DNA from: a virus
IMG/VR virus record: IMGVR_UViG_3300036760_000297
Span: 1 to 40,885 of that record
Reading direction: 5' to 3' (one strand)
Length of the DNA stretch: 40,885 bases
The notes below the pieces were generated by a model, which did not search any database, was not told the origin of the DNA, and was given only the letters and a program-made list of their open reading frames with translations. The translations under genes were made by a program, and so were the position numbers. This document shows positions 1 to 7,803 of this stretch, one piece after another; within the stretch, counting starts at the first letter, position 1; every line of letters begins with the position of its first letter.

Positions 1-146
1 GGTGGTGCGGCGCTAGTGTCTATCGACGGCAGGGGGGCGCGAGTAGCCGAAGGCAGGGGGGGGTACCCCTCCGCCGCCGTGAGCGCGGGATGGGACTCCC
101 CGACAGGGGGTCATCCCACTACCCTTCCACTTTCCCCTAAGGAGCC
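1..146. other. Non-coding structured start of the window
   Basis: I see no convincing gene here. The stretch has G-runs, a perfect 10-base palindrome at 60-69 (GGGGTACCCC), and an imperfect hairpin at 91-118 in which TGGGA pairs with TCCCA and CCCC pairs with GGGG around a GACA loop. Its place just upstream of the packaging genes would suit a packaging-initiation site or the terminator of an upstream operon, but the sequence alone does not decide. An AAGGAG ribosome site at 139-144 closes the region and serves the first gene. Confidence 0.4.
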
Positions 147-263
147 GTGTTGCCTGATCTGACGCGCTATCTGACCGAGCCTGTCCCTCGCCGTATCTGG
201 TGGAAGATCGTGGTCTGGTCGGCGTTTTCCGTCTTCTTCGCGATCGCGGTGGTGTTGCGGTGA
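147..263 (+). CDS. Small single-pass membrane protein (38 aa)
   Basis: A 38-residue reading frame begins GTG-TTG; either codon could be used. AAGGAG at 139-144 is 2 bases before the GTG and 5 bases before the TTG at 150, so the TTG may be the true start. A short polar N-terminus with several Arg/Pro residues is followed by one hydrophobic segment (about residues 19-36, IWWKIVVWSAFSVFFAIAVV) and a final Arg, so it is a likely inner-membrane protein with a short positive tail. Its stop overlaps the next start. The function is unknown; placement before the packaging genes gives no clear hint. Confidence 0.55.
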   Translation: MLPDLTRYLTEPVPRRIWWKIVVWSAFSVFFAIAVVLR

Positions 264-508
264 TCCATACCACCTGTGAGACGTGCGGTGCCACGATCAG
301 CGCGTCGGACGAGGCGACGCTGGCCTGGGGACTCGACACGCACGTTTGTGCTGCTTCGTCGCCGACGCATTTGCCGTTCGGTGAGGCGATGCGCGGTTTT
401 TCGGATCGCGATCACCTGGAGACGACGGTGGTCTGTTGGCTGGTGGGGGTGTACGCTGGGCCGCTGTGGTGGTTTCGCAGGGACGCTGCGCCGTTGGTGG
501 TGACGTAG
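260..508 (+). CDS. Small Cys-containing protein, unknown function (82 aa)
   Basis: The GTG start at 260 overlaps the previous stop (GTGA), which fixes the start despite an open frame upstream. The N-terminus carries a CETCG knuckle (Cys-x2-Cys) and later a His/Cys pair (DTHVC), so it may bind zinc as a small treble-clef or ribbon. The C-terminal third is hydrophobic and Trp-rich (VVCWLVGVYAGPLWWF), perhaps a membrane-contacting helix. It belongs to the head/packaging transcript. I do not recognise the family. Confidence 0.6.
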   Translation: MIHTTCETCGATISASDEATLAWGLDTHVCAASSPTHLPFGEAMRGFSDRDHLETTVVCWLVGVYAGPLWWFRRDAAPLVVT

Positions 509-509
509 A

Positions 510-761
510 ATGGCCCAGGTGGACAATGTGATTCAGGCGTACAAGGACGTTCTCAGTCCTATGCGCGGGCATCTCGTGGAGCGGGTTCCGACGCTCGTCA
601 CGATGGACGCCGAGGGTATGGTCAAGATGGATGGGCGCTACTGGATGGAGTACGCGCGGCTGGCGAACATCTACCGTCAGTGTCTGCTCGCGATCGAGGG
701 GTTGCCGCCGGAGCGACTGGACGAGGTGGCCTTGATGGTGGAGAAGGCGCTGAAAGAGTGA
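510..761 (+). CDS. Small helical protein of the packaging operon (83 aa)
   Basis: It starts with ATG directly after the previous stop. The protein is predicted mostly alpha-helical, with a mixed-charge middle (VTMDAEGMVKMDGRYWMEYA) and an acidic helix at the end (PERLDEVALMVEKALKE). It has no Cys motif, signal or membrane segment. The position just before the terminase-like gene fits an accessory packaging protein, but this is inference from context only. Confidence 0.6.
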   Translation: MAQVDNVIQAYKDVLSPMRGHLVERVPTLVTMDAEGMVKMDGRYWMEYARLANIYRQCLLAIEGLPPERLDEVALMVEKALKE

Positions 762-1177
762 GCGGTTTCGTCGGCCCCCGCGATCTGCTCAAGGAGTCGT
801 GGCAGTTCCTTGGTGAAGACGATCCCGAGGAGCTACGGCGGATGGCGCTGGAGTTGTGGCGTGAGACGCTGTCGGCGTCGAAGACGAAGCAGCACAAGGG
901 GCGCTTCAATTGCCGTCATTGTGGTGAGGAGAACTTGACGGTGATGGAGGTCGAGCAGCCGGATTTGACGACGCGGACGAAGGCGTTCGAGATTCTTGCG
1001 AATCAGGCGTATGGGAAGCCGGAGGAGACGAAGACGATCGTGCATGACATCGGCAAGGTGGCGTTGGAGGCGCTGGGGTCGATGTCGACGGCGGAGTTGG
1101 CGCGCTATGCCGGCGTGGACGTGGTCGACGGCGAGTTTGTGGAGCTGGGGGCGCCTGTGTTGCCGTCGGTCGCGTGA
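758..1177 (+). CDS. Putative terminase small subunit
   Basis: The GTG at 758 overlaps the preceding stop (GTGA) and is preferred to the upstream in-frame ATG at 680. The 139-residue product has an N-terminal helical part, a Cys-x2-Cys pair (FNCRHCGEEN), and a segment TRTKAFEILANQAYGKPEE typical of phage terminase small subunits and related HTH proteins, in which each residue set (array of helices then AYGKP) is widespread. Together with its place just ahead of the large subunit, this supports DNA recognition during packaging. The Cys pair is unusual and hints at an added zinc site. The assignment is by motif and position, not by full-length similarity. Confidence 0.6.
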   Translation: MSGFVGPRDLLKESWQFLGEDDPEELRRMALELWRETLSASKTKQHKGRFNCRHCGEENLTVMEVEQPDLTTRTKAFEILANQAYGKPEETKTIVHDIGKVALEALGSMSTAELARYAGVDVVDGEFVELGAPVLPSVA

Positions 1178-1225
1178 ACGAGGCGCTCTATGGCGACTGG
1201 CCGAGCGCGGACGAGGAGACCTGAT

Positions 1226-1405
1226 ATGGCTGACATCAAGTGGTGGTGCGGCACGTGCGGGGTGGAGCGTGACATCTCGGTGACGGCGTGCCCGTCGTGT
1301 AAGGGCGTCGTCCTGACTTCGCTGCCTCTCGTAGTCGCTCCGGTGAGGGTGAGGGTCGAGGCGAAGCCGCCGCCGTTCCCGCCGATCATCCAGGGTCCGG
1401 TCTGA
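1226..1405 (+). CDS. Small zinc-ribbon protein (59 aa)
   Basis: The ATG at 1226 has a good GAGGAG site 6-11 bases upstream, better than the GTG-like start at 1190. The N-terminal 35 residues form a classic zinc ribbon: WWCGTCG and ACPSCKG give two Cys-x2-Cys knuckles 15 residues apart. The rest is Pro/Val rich and probably unstructured. It sits between the two terminase genes, so a role in packaging or DNA binding is possible but not shown. Confidence 0.65.
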   Translation: MADIKWWCGTCGVERDISVTACPSCKGVVLTSLPLVVAPVRVRVEAKPPPFPPIIQGPV

Positions 1406-1464
1406 CCCAGGCGACGCAGGAGGACGCGCGAAAGCTCCTCTACCTTCGCGCCTATGAGCAGCGC

Positions 1465-3120
1465 TTGGCGCGGACGCAGCCGCTGTATCTGGCTTCGCGG
1501 ATGGTTGGCGTCGACCAGCGCTCGGGTGAGCGCTTCGACCTTTCGCATCTGCGCGAGCCGCTGCAACCGGGTGAGGTGACGCTGGAGGGGAGCCTGCTCG
1601 TCTCCCAGGACTCGTGGCGTTGGCAGCGGCTGCTGGCGGAGAAGATCAAGTTCGAGCGCAGGCTGATCGTCGGCAAGGGGCGTCAGATCGGCGCCACCTG
1701 GATCGCGCTTGCGGTCGATGTCGAGGAGGCGATCACGATGCCGGGGACGGTGTCGCTGATCTACCGGCAGCGTGAGGACGACGCGATCGACAACCTGCGT
1801 CGCTGGTGGGCGCTGTACCAGTCGCTGCCGCCGCACTTCACCGAGCAGATCAGGGTTGTGAAGCCGGATCGTTCGCCGCAGCCGGGTGAGGGCGGGATCG
1901 CGTTGCAGTTCCCTGACGGCGCCATCTCCGAGGTGTTCCCGATGACGTCGGCGTCGAGCTCGGGCCACGGCCGTTCGGTGCGTCGGATCACAGCGGACGA
2001 GGCGGCGCACATCGAGAAGTTCTCCGACATTCGCGCTGCGATCGAACCGGCGGCGGGTGATGCGGCGATCACGGTGATCTCGACGGCGGCGGGGCGCGCG
2101 AACATCGACACGGGTGAGGGCAACGAGTTTCACCGCTTGTGGGTGACGGCTGAGGAGGGCGGCTACGAGCGGATCTTCCTCGCCTACGACGTTCACCCTG
2201 GGCGGGACGAGACGTGGTATGCGACGCATCCTTCGGTGCAGTCGCTTCGGCCTCGGCAGCGGAACGAGCAGTTCCCGCGCAACGAGCACGAGGCGTTCCG
2301 GCTGACGGCGGGGACGTGGTTCGACGAGGAGGTTCTGGCGGAGTACGCCGAGCGGGTGCGGCAGCCTTTGATGCGCTGCGACCTGCGGATGTTGACGCCG
2401 CAGCGGGGTGAGTGGCGCGAAGTCGAGCGGGGTGGGCCGCTTCGGATCGTGGAGTTGCCTCGGGCGGGCGCGAAGTACGGTCTTGCGGCGGACGTCGCGA
2501 CGGGCGGCGGCAGGGACTTCTCGGCCGCCTACGTTGTTGACATGTCGAGCATGGGGTTGGTGGCCGAGTATCACGCGAAGCTCGACCCGGACGTGTATGC
2601 GCGCGACCTGCACTTTCTCGGCCGTTTCTACAACGACGCCGAGGTCATGGTCGAGTCCGGCGGCGGCTACGGCGACGTCACGATCGTGGCGTTGCGCGAC
2701 GGCAAGGCGGGACGCAGGCCGTATCCGCACCTGTACCGGCATCCGCAGTCGGCGAAGCCCGCGTTGCCGGTGGCCTCGAAGTACGGGTTCCCGATGTCGC
2801 AGCGCACCCGGCCGCAGGTGATCAACCAGCTCGACAAGGCTCTGCGGGAACGTTCGCTGCCGTACCTGAGCGACGATCTGCTGCTCGAGATGGAGAACTT
2901 CGTGGGTGAGCCGCCGGCGGATTCGCGCGGGTCGAAGCGGGGGCCGTGGCCGCGTGCGGCGGACGGCTTCCACGACGACCGCGTGATGGCCGCGTGCATG
3001 GTGCTCGAGCTGTACCGGCTGCGGGGCGCACACGAGGACGTGCGACCGAACCGGGTGAAGCGGAAGCGCAAAGAGGTCTATCCCTGGATCAGACCGAAGA
3101 CGACCGTGAGGACGGGCTAG
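1465..3120 (+). CDS. Terminase large subunit (ATPase-nuclease)
   Basis: This motor pumps DNA through the portal and cuts it. The ATPase part shows a variant Walker A (VGKGRQIGATW, residues 69-79), a Walker B (ITADEA, 175-180) and a coupling motif STAAG (206-210). The RNase H-like nuclease part shows candidate metal ligands D343 (AADVATGGG), E397 (MVESGG) and D504/D505 (FHDDRVMA). Residue numbers assume the TTG start at 1465. The frame stays open and protein-like upstream to a CTG at 1402 overlapping the previous stop, so about 21 residues (beginning LTQATQEDARK) may be missing; no ATG or GTG lies in that stretch. The length of 551 aa is normal. The identification is firm. Confidence 0.93.
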   Translation: MARTQPLYLASRMVGVDQRSGERFDLSHLREPLQPGEVTLEGSLLVSQDSWRWQRLLAEKIKFERRLIVGKGRQIGATWIALAVDVEEAITMPGTVSLIYRQREDDAIDNLRRWWALYQSLPPHFTEQIRVVKPDRSPQPGEGGIALQFPDGAISEVFPMTSASSSGHGRSVRRITADEAAHIEKFSDIRAAIEPAAGDAAITVISTAAGRANIDTGEGNEFHRLWVTAEEGGYERIFLAYDVHPGRDETWYATHPSVQSLRPRQRNEQFPRNEHEAFRLTAGTWFDEEVLAEYAERVRQPLMRCDLRMLTPQRGEWREVERGGPLRIVELPRAGAKYGLAADVATGGGRDFSAAYVVDMSSMGLVAEYHAKLDPDVYARDLHFLGRFYNDAEVMVESGGGYGDVTIVALRDGKAGRRPYPHLYRHPQSAKPALPVASKYGFPMSQRTRPQVINQLDKALRERSLPYLSDDLLLEMENFVGEPPADSRGSKRGPWPRAADGFHDDRVMAACMVLELYRLRGAHEDVRPNRVKRKRKEVYPWIRPKTTVRTG

Positions 3121-3284
3121 TGCCGATCCCGAACAGTTTTCAGTGGGCGCCGCCTGCGTCCAGGACGCCGATCCCCGACGACGCGCATGTGCGCGCAGCC
3201 GTGATCGCGATGCTCGCACAGTGGGGCGTCAAGCCTCCCGCCCCCCCGGCGGCACTGCCGCCCTACGCCCCGCAAGGAGGCTGA
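3120..3284 (+). CDS. Short Pro-rich protein (54 aa)
   Basis: A GTG start overlaps the terminase stop (TAGTG). The product has one predicted helix (DDAHVRAAVIAMLAQWGV) and a C-terminal run rich in Pro and Ala. Codon use keeps G/C at third positions and the frame ends just before a strong AAGGAGG ribosome site, consistent with a real gene in the head operon. I do not recognise it. Confidence 0.5.
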   Translation: MPIPNSFQWAPPASRTPIPDDAHVRAAVIAMLAQWGVKPPAPPAALPPYAPQGG

Positions 3285-3285
3285 G

Positions 3286-3336
3286 ATGCCATTCAACGGT
3301 GGTCATCCAAAGGCGACTACGGGACGGAAACGATGA
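3286..3336 (+). CDS. Micro-ORF or leader peptide (16 aa)
   Basis: ATG at 3286 follows a near-perfect ribosome site (AAGGAGG at 3274-3280). It encodes MPFNGGHPKATTGRKR and its TGA overlaps the next ATG (ATGA), so translation could be coupled to the following gene. The peptide resembles the start of the protein at 4109 (MAFHGGP), which may mean a shared short head-associated motif or a truncated duplicate. It is also possible that the ribosome site only serves for loading ribosomes onto the downstream gene. Confidence 0.4.
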   Translation: MPFNGGHPKATTGRKR

Positions 3337-4100
3337 GTGAAGCAGCAGCAACGCATGCGAAGGCTGTCCTGGATTCCTACACGTCGGCGCCAACCGCAGC
3401 CGCAGTCTACGCCGACACCGACGTGTTTCCGGCGCAGGCGCTCGCGGCTGCGGCGGCGGCGCACGCGGTCGATCATTCGGAAGCGACCCCAACGGCGGCC
3501 AGCGTTTCCGCCGACTCCACGACTCTCGTCGGTACCGGCGTCACCGTGCAGGCCGTCCTCGAGGAACTCGACAACGGGATCGCGGATCATCTCGCGGACA
3601 CGGTCGCAGCCCATGCCGCGACCGCGATCTCGGCTGACTCGACGACCCTCGTCGGTGTCGGGACGACGGTCCAGGCTGTCTTCGAGGAGTTGGACGATGC
3701 AATCGCAGCGGTGACTCCGGGGCCGATCTTGGCCCGCAGGCTGACGTTCACGGAGACGGCTGGGGCAGGAACCTACGCGGCCTCGGCCGTACTGGCAGCG
3801 GGGGCCGCGATCCATCAGGTTTCGTGGGAGACGACGGCAGCCTGGGATGCGGACACGGCCACGATCGATCTCGGCTACACGGGGACGCTGACGGCTTACG
3901 GCAACGACCTCGACGTGGACGGGGTAGCGGAGGCGACGGTGTTCCTGGCGGCGGCTGCGAGCGTACCCGACTACTTCGCGGGCGGCACGACGTTCACGGC
4001 GACGCTGACGGCGGTCGGCACGGGCGGCACGACGGGTCGCACGATCGTCTGGGTCTGCTATTCGATTCCGCCGGCCGCGACCGCAGCGACGAAGAGTTAG
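3333..4100 (+). CDS. Virion surface or fibre-type protein with VQAVLEELD repeats
   Basis: This 255-residue protein has an Ala-rich N-terminus, then two similar segments (DSTTLVGTGVTVQAVLEELD and DSTTLVGVGTTVQAVFEELD, about residues 60-130), then a Gly/Thr/Ala-rich beta-sandwich-like C-terminal half. The VQAVLEELD repeat is common in phage fibre and baseplate proteins and also occurs in the protein at 21310. The start is ATG with GGGACGG 5 bases upstream. Between terminase and portal a decoration protein or short fibre is plausible. The exact role is inferred. Confidence 0.6.
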   Translation: MSEAAATHAKAVLDSYTSAPTAAAVYADTDVFPAQALAAAAAAHAVDHSEATPTAASVSADSTTLVGTGVTVQAVLEELDNGIADHLADTVAAHAATAISADSTTLVGVGTTVQAVFEELDDAIAAVTPGPILARRLTFTETAGAGTYAASAVLAAGAAIHQVSWETTAAWDADTATIDLGYTGTLTAYGNDLDVDGVAEATVFLAAAASVPDYFAGGTTFTATLTAVGTGGTTGRTIVWVCYSIPPAATAATKS

Positions 4101-4108
4101 GGGGCGCG

Positions 4109-4516
4109 ATGGCCTTTCATGGTGGCCCACTAGACGGAAGTCCCGTCACGCCAGACACGCTCGGACAGGCAGGCCAGGGCGGCGCCGTCGACCTGCAGGC
4201 GCTTCTCGCCGGGATGCCATCCGGGGCACAAGCGTCGCCGGTGGGCGCGCCGACCCCGCCTCCTGCTGGCGCACCCCCGGCGGCGGACGCCGCTCCCTCC
4301 TCCGGCGACATGACGGAGGGCGACAAGCTCGGCCGCGTCCTCGCCGACCTGCTCTCCGTCTCCGGCACGGGCGACCTCTCCGAAGCGAACCGGCTGAAGG
4401 CGCAGAAGGCGATGACGCTGATTCAGGAGATCAAAGCCTCGGAAGAAAAGGAAGCCCACGATGCGCTCGGCGGCAAGGTGTCGCCCCGCCTGATGTCGAA
4501 GGCGTACGGTGGCTGA
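4109..4516 (+). CDS. Head-operon protein with disordered linker (135 aa)
   Basis: The ATG at 4109 follows a purine-rich TTAGGGGG. The N-terminal third is Gly/Pro/Ala-rich and probably disordered (PTPPPAGAPPAAD), followed by two predicted helices rich in Lys and Glu (residues about 72-125). The last codons overlap the portal gene by 8 bases, suggesting translational coupling. A portal-associated or scaffold-like role is possible, but I recognise no family. Confidence 0.6.
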   Translation: MAFHGGPLDGSPVTPDTLGQAGQGGAVDLQALLAGMPSGAQASPVGAPTPPPAGAPPAADAAPSSGDMTEGDKLGRVLADLLSVSGTGDLSEANRLKAQKAMTLIQEIKASEEKEAHDALGGKVSPRLMSKAYGG

Positions 4517-6371
4517 GAAGAAGCCCTCGAAGACGCTGACGCAAGCAGCGACACGGGCGCTCGGCGAGTTCGACCAGACGACGACGGCACACGACGAGTT
4601 CGTCACACAGTACGAGAAGAATCGCCGCTCCTATCAGGCTGTCCTCGAAGCGGGGGCCGAGGCGGCGCAGTGGACGCACCAGCTCACACCCCCGTATGCG
4701 GAGCACATCATCGAGACGACGATCGCCTCGATGCTGGACGAGCAGTTCCGCTTCCGGGTGACGCCGAAAGCACGGCTGTTCCAATCGCCCGGCGACGTGG
4801 AGCGGGCGGCGAAGGGCGCGAAGGCGTTCGAGATTCTGCTGACGCAGCAGTTGCAGCAGGATCGTTTCGACGAGATCCAGCGTCCGCTCGTGCTGCAGGA
4901 GCGGCTTGCGGGCCTGTCTCCGGTGAAGGTTTACTGGCGGGCGACGGGCAAGAACCGGATGCGGACGAAGTGGTCGCTCGACGAGAAGACGCAGATGCCG
5001 GTGTGGTCGCGGGAGGAGGAGCCCGAGACGATTCGTGACGGGCCGTGCGCCGAGGTGGTCGACGTGCGCGACTTCTTCTGGGACGACCAGGCGCCCTCGA
5101 TCGAGCGCTGCGGGCTCGTGGCGCACCGGACGTGGCCGACGTTCGAGGAGTTGCAGCGGCTCGAGAAGGCGGGCTACTACAAGAACGTCGACGAGCTGCC
5201 GCAGACGCGCGATCTGTCGGCGAGTCTGGCCGAGCGGGAGAAGGGCGGCCCGGACACGAAGAGGGGCCGGATCGAGGTGATCGAGATCTGGCGGCGCGAG
5301 AACGGCAAGATCCGCGTCTACACGGTCGGGAACCGCACGGTGCTGCTGCGCGAGGTCGGCAACCCGTTCGATCACGGCGAGTTCCCGTTCGTGCTCTTCG
5401 TGGGTCAGTCGCAGCCGTTCCGCATTCCCGGCCGGCCGCAGATCGAGAAGCTGTCGGCGCTACAGGAGGCACTGTGGTCCGTCTCGAATCAGCGTCTGGA
5501 CTCCTTGATGTTTCTCAACAATGCGATCATGGGCCTGAACGAGGATCTGATCGACGACATCGACGCGGTCGAGTACTACCCCGGCGCCCGGATCAGTGTG
5601 CATGGCGACATCAACGCGGCGATGAGCATGTGGACGCCGAACCCGACACCCGCGCAGGTCAGCATCCCGGCCGAGTCGATGCTGAAGGCCGACCTGCAGA
5701 ACCTCGCGGGCGGCTTCCCGTTCACGTCCACGTCGGAAGCGCAGATTTCGGGCGCGGCAGGCACGGCAACAGAGGCTTCGCTCGTCGCGTCGCTGGCGCA
5801 ACGGTCGATCATCAGCGCGAAGCGCCACCTGTACGACTCCTACCGGCGGATCGGACAGATGTTCGTCGATCTGGATCAGCAGTTCGTTCGCGAGCCCGTC
5901 TACGCGCTCGTCGTCGGTGCCGATGACACGGTGGAGCAGCAGGAGATCGTGCCGTGGGTCCTCGATGGCGACTTCATCTTCGACGTGGAGCCGATGACGG
6001 AGTCGCTGATGCGGCAGGAGCGTCGGGCGGAGGCGCTGTCGCTGTTCCAGGCGATCTTGCCGACGGCGCAGGTCGCAGCGCTGACGGGGGCGACCCTGAA
6101 CACGAAGAAGCTGTACGAGCATGTGCTGGAGGCGTTCGACATCCAGAACACGGACGCCTACTTCATGCCTGCGGGTGCGGCGCCTCCCGGTGGTGCGCCG
6201 CCTCCGAACGCGGCGACGCCCCCGAATGCCGCCGCACCGGCGAGCAACGGCGGTGTCACGAACCCGTCGCTTGCCGCGGGTCCGCAGGCTGTCTCGAACG
6301 GGAACAGTCTTGCGCCGGCGAGCATGATGGCCTCGATGCTCGGCGGGGCGGGCGACAACCGCAATGCCTGA
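4509..6371 (+). CDS. Portal protein
   Basis: The 620-residue protein matches the portal family used by short-tailed and some other phages: an N-terminal helical region with YEKNRRSYQAVLEAG, a wing with alternating beta strands and Trp-rich segments (VDVRDFFWDD, GRIEVIEIWRR), a central FPFVLFVGQ stretch, the helix ALQEALWSVSNQRLDSL, and a long C-terminal helix (ISAKRHLYDSYRRIGQMF). A dodecameric ring at the capsid vertex would dock the terminase and the neck. The C-terminal 70 residues are Pro/Ala/Asn-rich and disordered. It starts at GTG 4509, overlapping the gene upstream. Size and position after terminase support the call. Confidence 0.88.
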   Translation: MAEKKPSKTLTQAATRALGEFDQTTTAHDEFVTQYEKNRRSYQAVLEAGAEAAQWTHQLTPPYAEHIIETTIASMLDEQFRFRVTPKARLFQSPGDVERAAKGAKAFEILLTQQLQQDRFDEIQRPLVLQERLAGLSPVKVYWRATGKNRMRTKWSLDEKTQMPVWSREEEPETIRDGPCAEVVDVRDFFWDDQAPSIERCGLVAHRTWPTFEELQRLEKAGYYKNVDELPQTRDLSASLAEREKGGPDTKRGRIEVIEIWRRENGKIRVYTVGNRTVLLREVGNPFDHGEFPFVLFVGQSQPFRIPGRPQIEKLSALQEALWSVSNQRLDSLMFLNNAIMGLNEDLIDDIDAVEYYPGARISVHGDINAAMSMWTPNPTPAQVSIPAESMLKADLQNLAGGFPFTSTSEAQISGAAGTATEASLVASLAQRSIISAKRHLYDSYRRIGQMFVDLDQQFVREPVYALVVGADDTVEQQEIVPWVLDGDFIFDVEPMTESLMRQERRAEALSLFQAILPTAQVAALTGATLNTKKLYEHVLEAFDIQNTDAYFMPAGAAPPGGAPPPNAATPPNAAAPASNGGVTNPSLAAGPQAVSNGNSLAPASMMASMLGGAGDNRNA

Positions 6372-6630
6372 AGTCCGAACACCGCGCGCCGTCGACGACG
6401 TTCTCGCCGACCTAGCCCGCCATCCCGGCTGGGCGATCCTCGAAGAGCGCGCGAAAGCCGAGCATCAGCGGCAGGCCGAAGACCTGGCGCGCACGATCAT
6501 CCATCTTCCCGCCGCGCTCGACCCGCTCAAACTCGAACGGGCTCGTGGCTTCTGGGCGGGGCAGCGGTGGCTGCTTCGGCAGGCCAAGCATGAGCTCACC
6601 GCGTACCGCAAGCAGCAACCCACAACCTAG
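6364..6630 (+). CDS. Small helical head-operon protein (88 aa)
   Basis: The ATG at 6364 overlaps the portal stop by 8 bases. The product is all-helical in appearance, rich in Arg, Ala and Leu, with a conserved-looking HPGWAILEERAKAEHQ start and a basic tail (RQAKHELTAYRKQ). Small proteins of this kind often follow the portal gene in podovirus-like genomes, but their role is generally unknown. No membrane or metal motif is visible. Confidence 0.65.
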   Translation: MPEVRTPRAVDDVLADLARHPGWAILEERAKAEHQRQAEDLARTIIHLPAALDPLKLERARGFWAGQRWLLRQAKHELTAYRKQQPTT

Positions 6631-6642
6631 GAGTCGATCCGA

Positions 6643-7725
6643 TTGGCCGACATCATCGGCGAGGAGCAGATCGACTGGGAGACATTCCAGGTCACTGACG
6701 AAGCGGCACCGGAGTTCGAGCAGCCGGTAGCGGAGACGGTCAAGACGGAATCCCCAGAAGACGAAGCTCTCGCAGCGGACGACGCGGACACCGCTCAGGG
6801 AGAGCGCCCGCGCGACCCAGAGACAGGCCGCTTCGTCGCGCAGGAAGACGACGGGCCGGAACCCGAACCAGAGACACCGCAAATCGTCGTTGATCCGCTC
6901 GTCGAGCAGTACCTGCAGCGCTACGGTGGCGACGCCGAAGCGGCGCTTAAGGCGGCGGCGCATCAGACTGCTCTGATCGGCCGTCAGGGGTCGGAGATCG
7001 GGGAGTTGAAGGCGCAGCTCCAGGGGCTCGTCGACCTGACCCGGCAGGGGCAGCAGCAGCCGCGCTTTGCGCAGTCGATCGACGTGGACAACGTGATCGA
7101 GCGTGAGGGCTTGTACGCGGCAGCCGAACGGACGGCGCAGGCGCAGGACTGGGATTCCCACAACCGCGTGCTGCGGGCGTGGGCCGAGGTAGACCCCGAT
7201 CAGGCTGGCGTCTACCAACTGTCGAAACAGGCGCAGCACGAAGCGTCGCTCGCACGACAGCGTGCGGCCGACGCGGAGCAGCAGCAGACGCAGGCGAGCA
7301 AGAGCTCGAGCGCCGAGAGCGCCTGGGCGCGGCTCGCGGGAGAGATACCGGACTTGGAGACGCTGGCACCGCTGATGACCGAGGAGGCCGCAGAGGCTTA
7401 CCGGATCAGCGGCGGCAAGGTGGCGTACTCGGAGATGATCGAATCAGGCGACCCGAACACCGCCTACATGGCGCTTCGGACACTCGCCCTGAGCGCGAGA
7501 GGCAAGCAGGTTGGCAACGAGGAGCATCGCCAGCAGGCCGCTGCCACGATCGCGCGTACCGCCGCTGTGGAATCGCAGCGTGCGAAGGCGGAAGCGCTCG
7601 TCACGTCCTCGGACGCGACGGCTCCCGACCTGCCGGCCCCGAAGTTGTACGACGACGAGCTCTACGACGAGTTCGTGGCGCAGGACGCGCCTCGTGCGGA
7701 CGGATGGAAGATCGGCAACCACTAG
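6643..7725 (+). CDS. Putative capsid scaffolding protein
   Basis: TTG at 6643 is the start, with TAGGAG about 9 bases upstream. The 360-residue product is strongly acidic at the N-terminus (many Glu/Asp, residues 1-90), has a Gln/Ala/Arg-rich helical middle likely to form coiled coils (residues 100-240), and ends in an acidic helix. This composition and the position directly between portal and major capsid protein are standard for a scaffold that guides procapsid assembly and then leaves. No protease signature is visible. The call rests on composition and synteny. Confidence 0.75.
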   Translation: MADIIGEEQIDWETFQVTDEAAPEFEQPVAETVKTESPEDEALAADDADTAQGERPRDPETGRFVAQEDDGPEPEPETPQIVVDPLVEQYLQRYGGDAEAALKAAAHQTALIGRQGSEIGELKAQLQGLVDLTRQGQQQPRFAQSIDVDNVIEREGLYAAAERTAQAQDWDSHNRVLRAWAEVDPDQAGVYQLSKQAQHEASLARQRAADAEQQQTQASKSSSAESAWARLAGEIPDLETLAPLMTEEAAEAYRISGGKVAYSEMIESGDPNTAYMALRTLALSARGKQVGNEEHRQQAAATIARTAAVESQRAKAEALVTSSDATAPDLPAPKLYDDELYDEFVAQDAPRADGWKIGNH

Positions 7726-7734
7726 ACGCACGGC

Positions 7735-7748
7735 CCCCGCAAGCGGGG
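7735..7748 (+). terminator. Small hairpin before the capsid gene
   Basis: CCCCG and CGGGG form a 5-base-pair stem around a CAAG loop in the 78-base gap between scaffold and capsid genes. No T-run follows, so it is more likely a weak terminator, an RNA-processing site or an mRNA-stabilising 5' structure for the highly expressed capsid message than a strong terminator. Confidence 0.35.
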
Positions 7749-7803
7749 ACACCCGGCGGGCTAGACGACCACATTCACGTCTAACCCATAGGGACGGAAA
7801 CTG

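Noticed and set aside
1105-3219. A 704-codon open frame on the minus strand
   Set aside because: It is the antisense shadow of the terminase gene; the text is Arg/Leu/His-rich and lacks motifs, while the + frame shows all terminase motifs.
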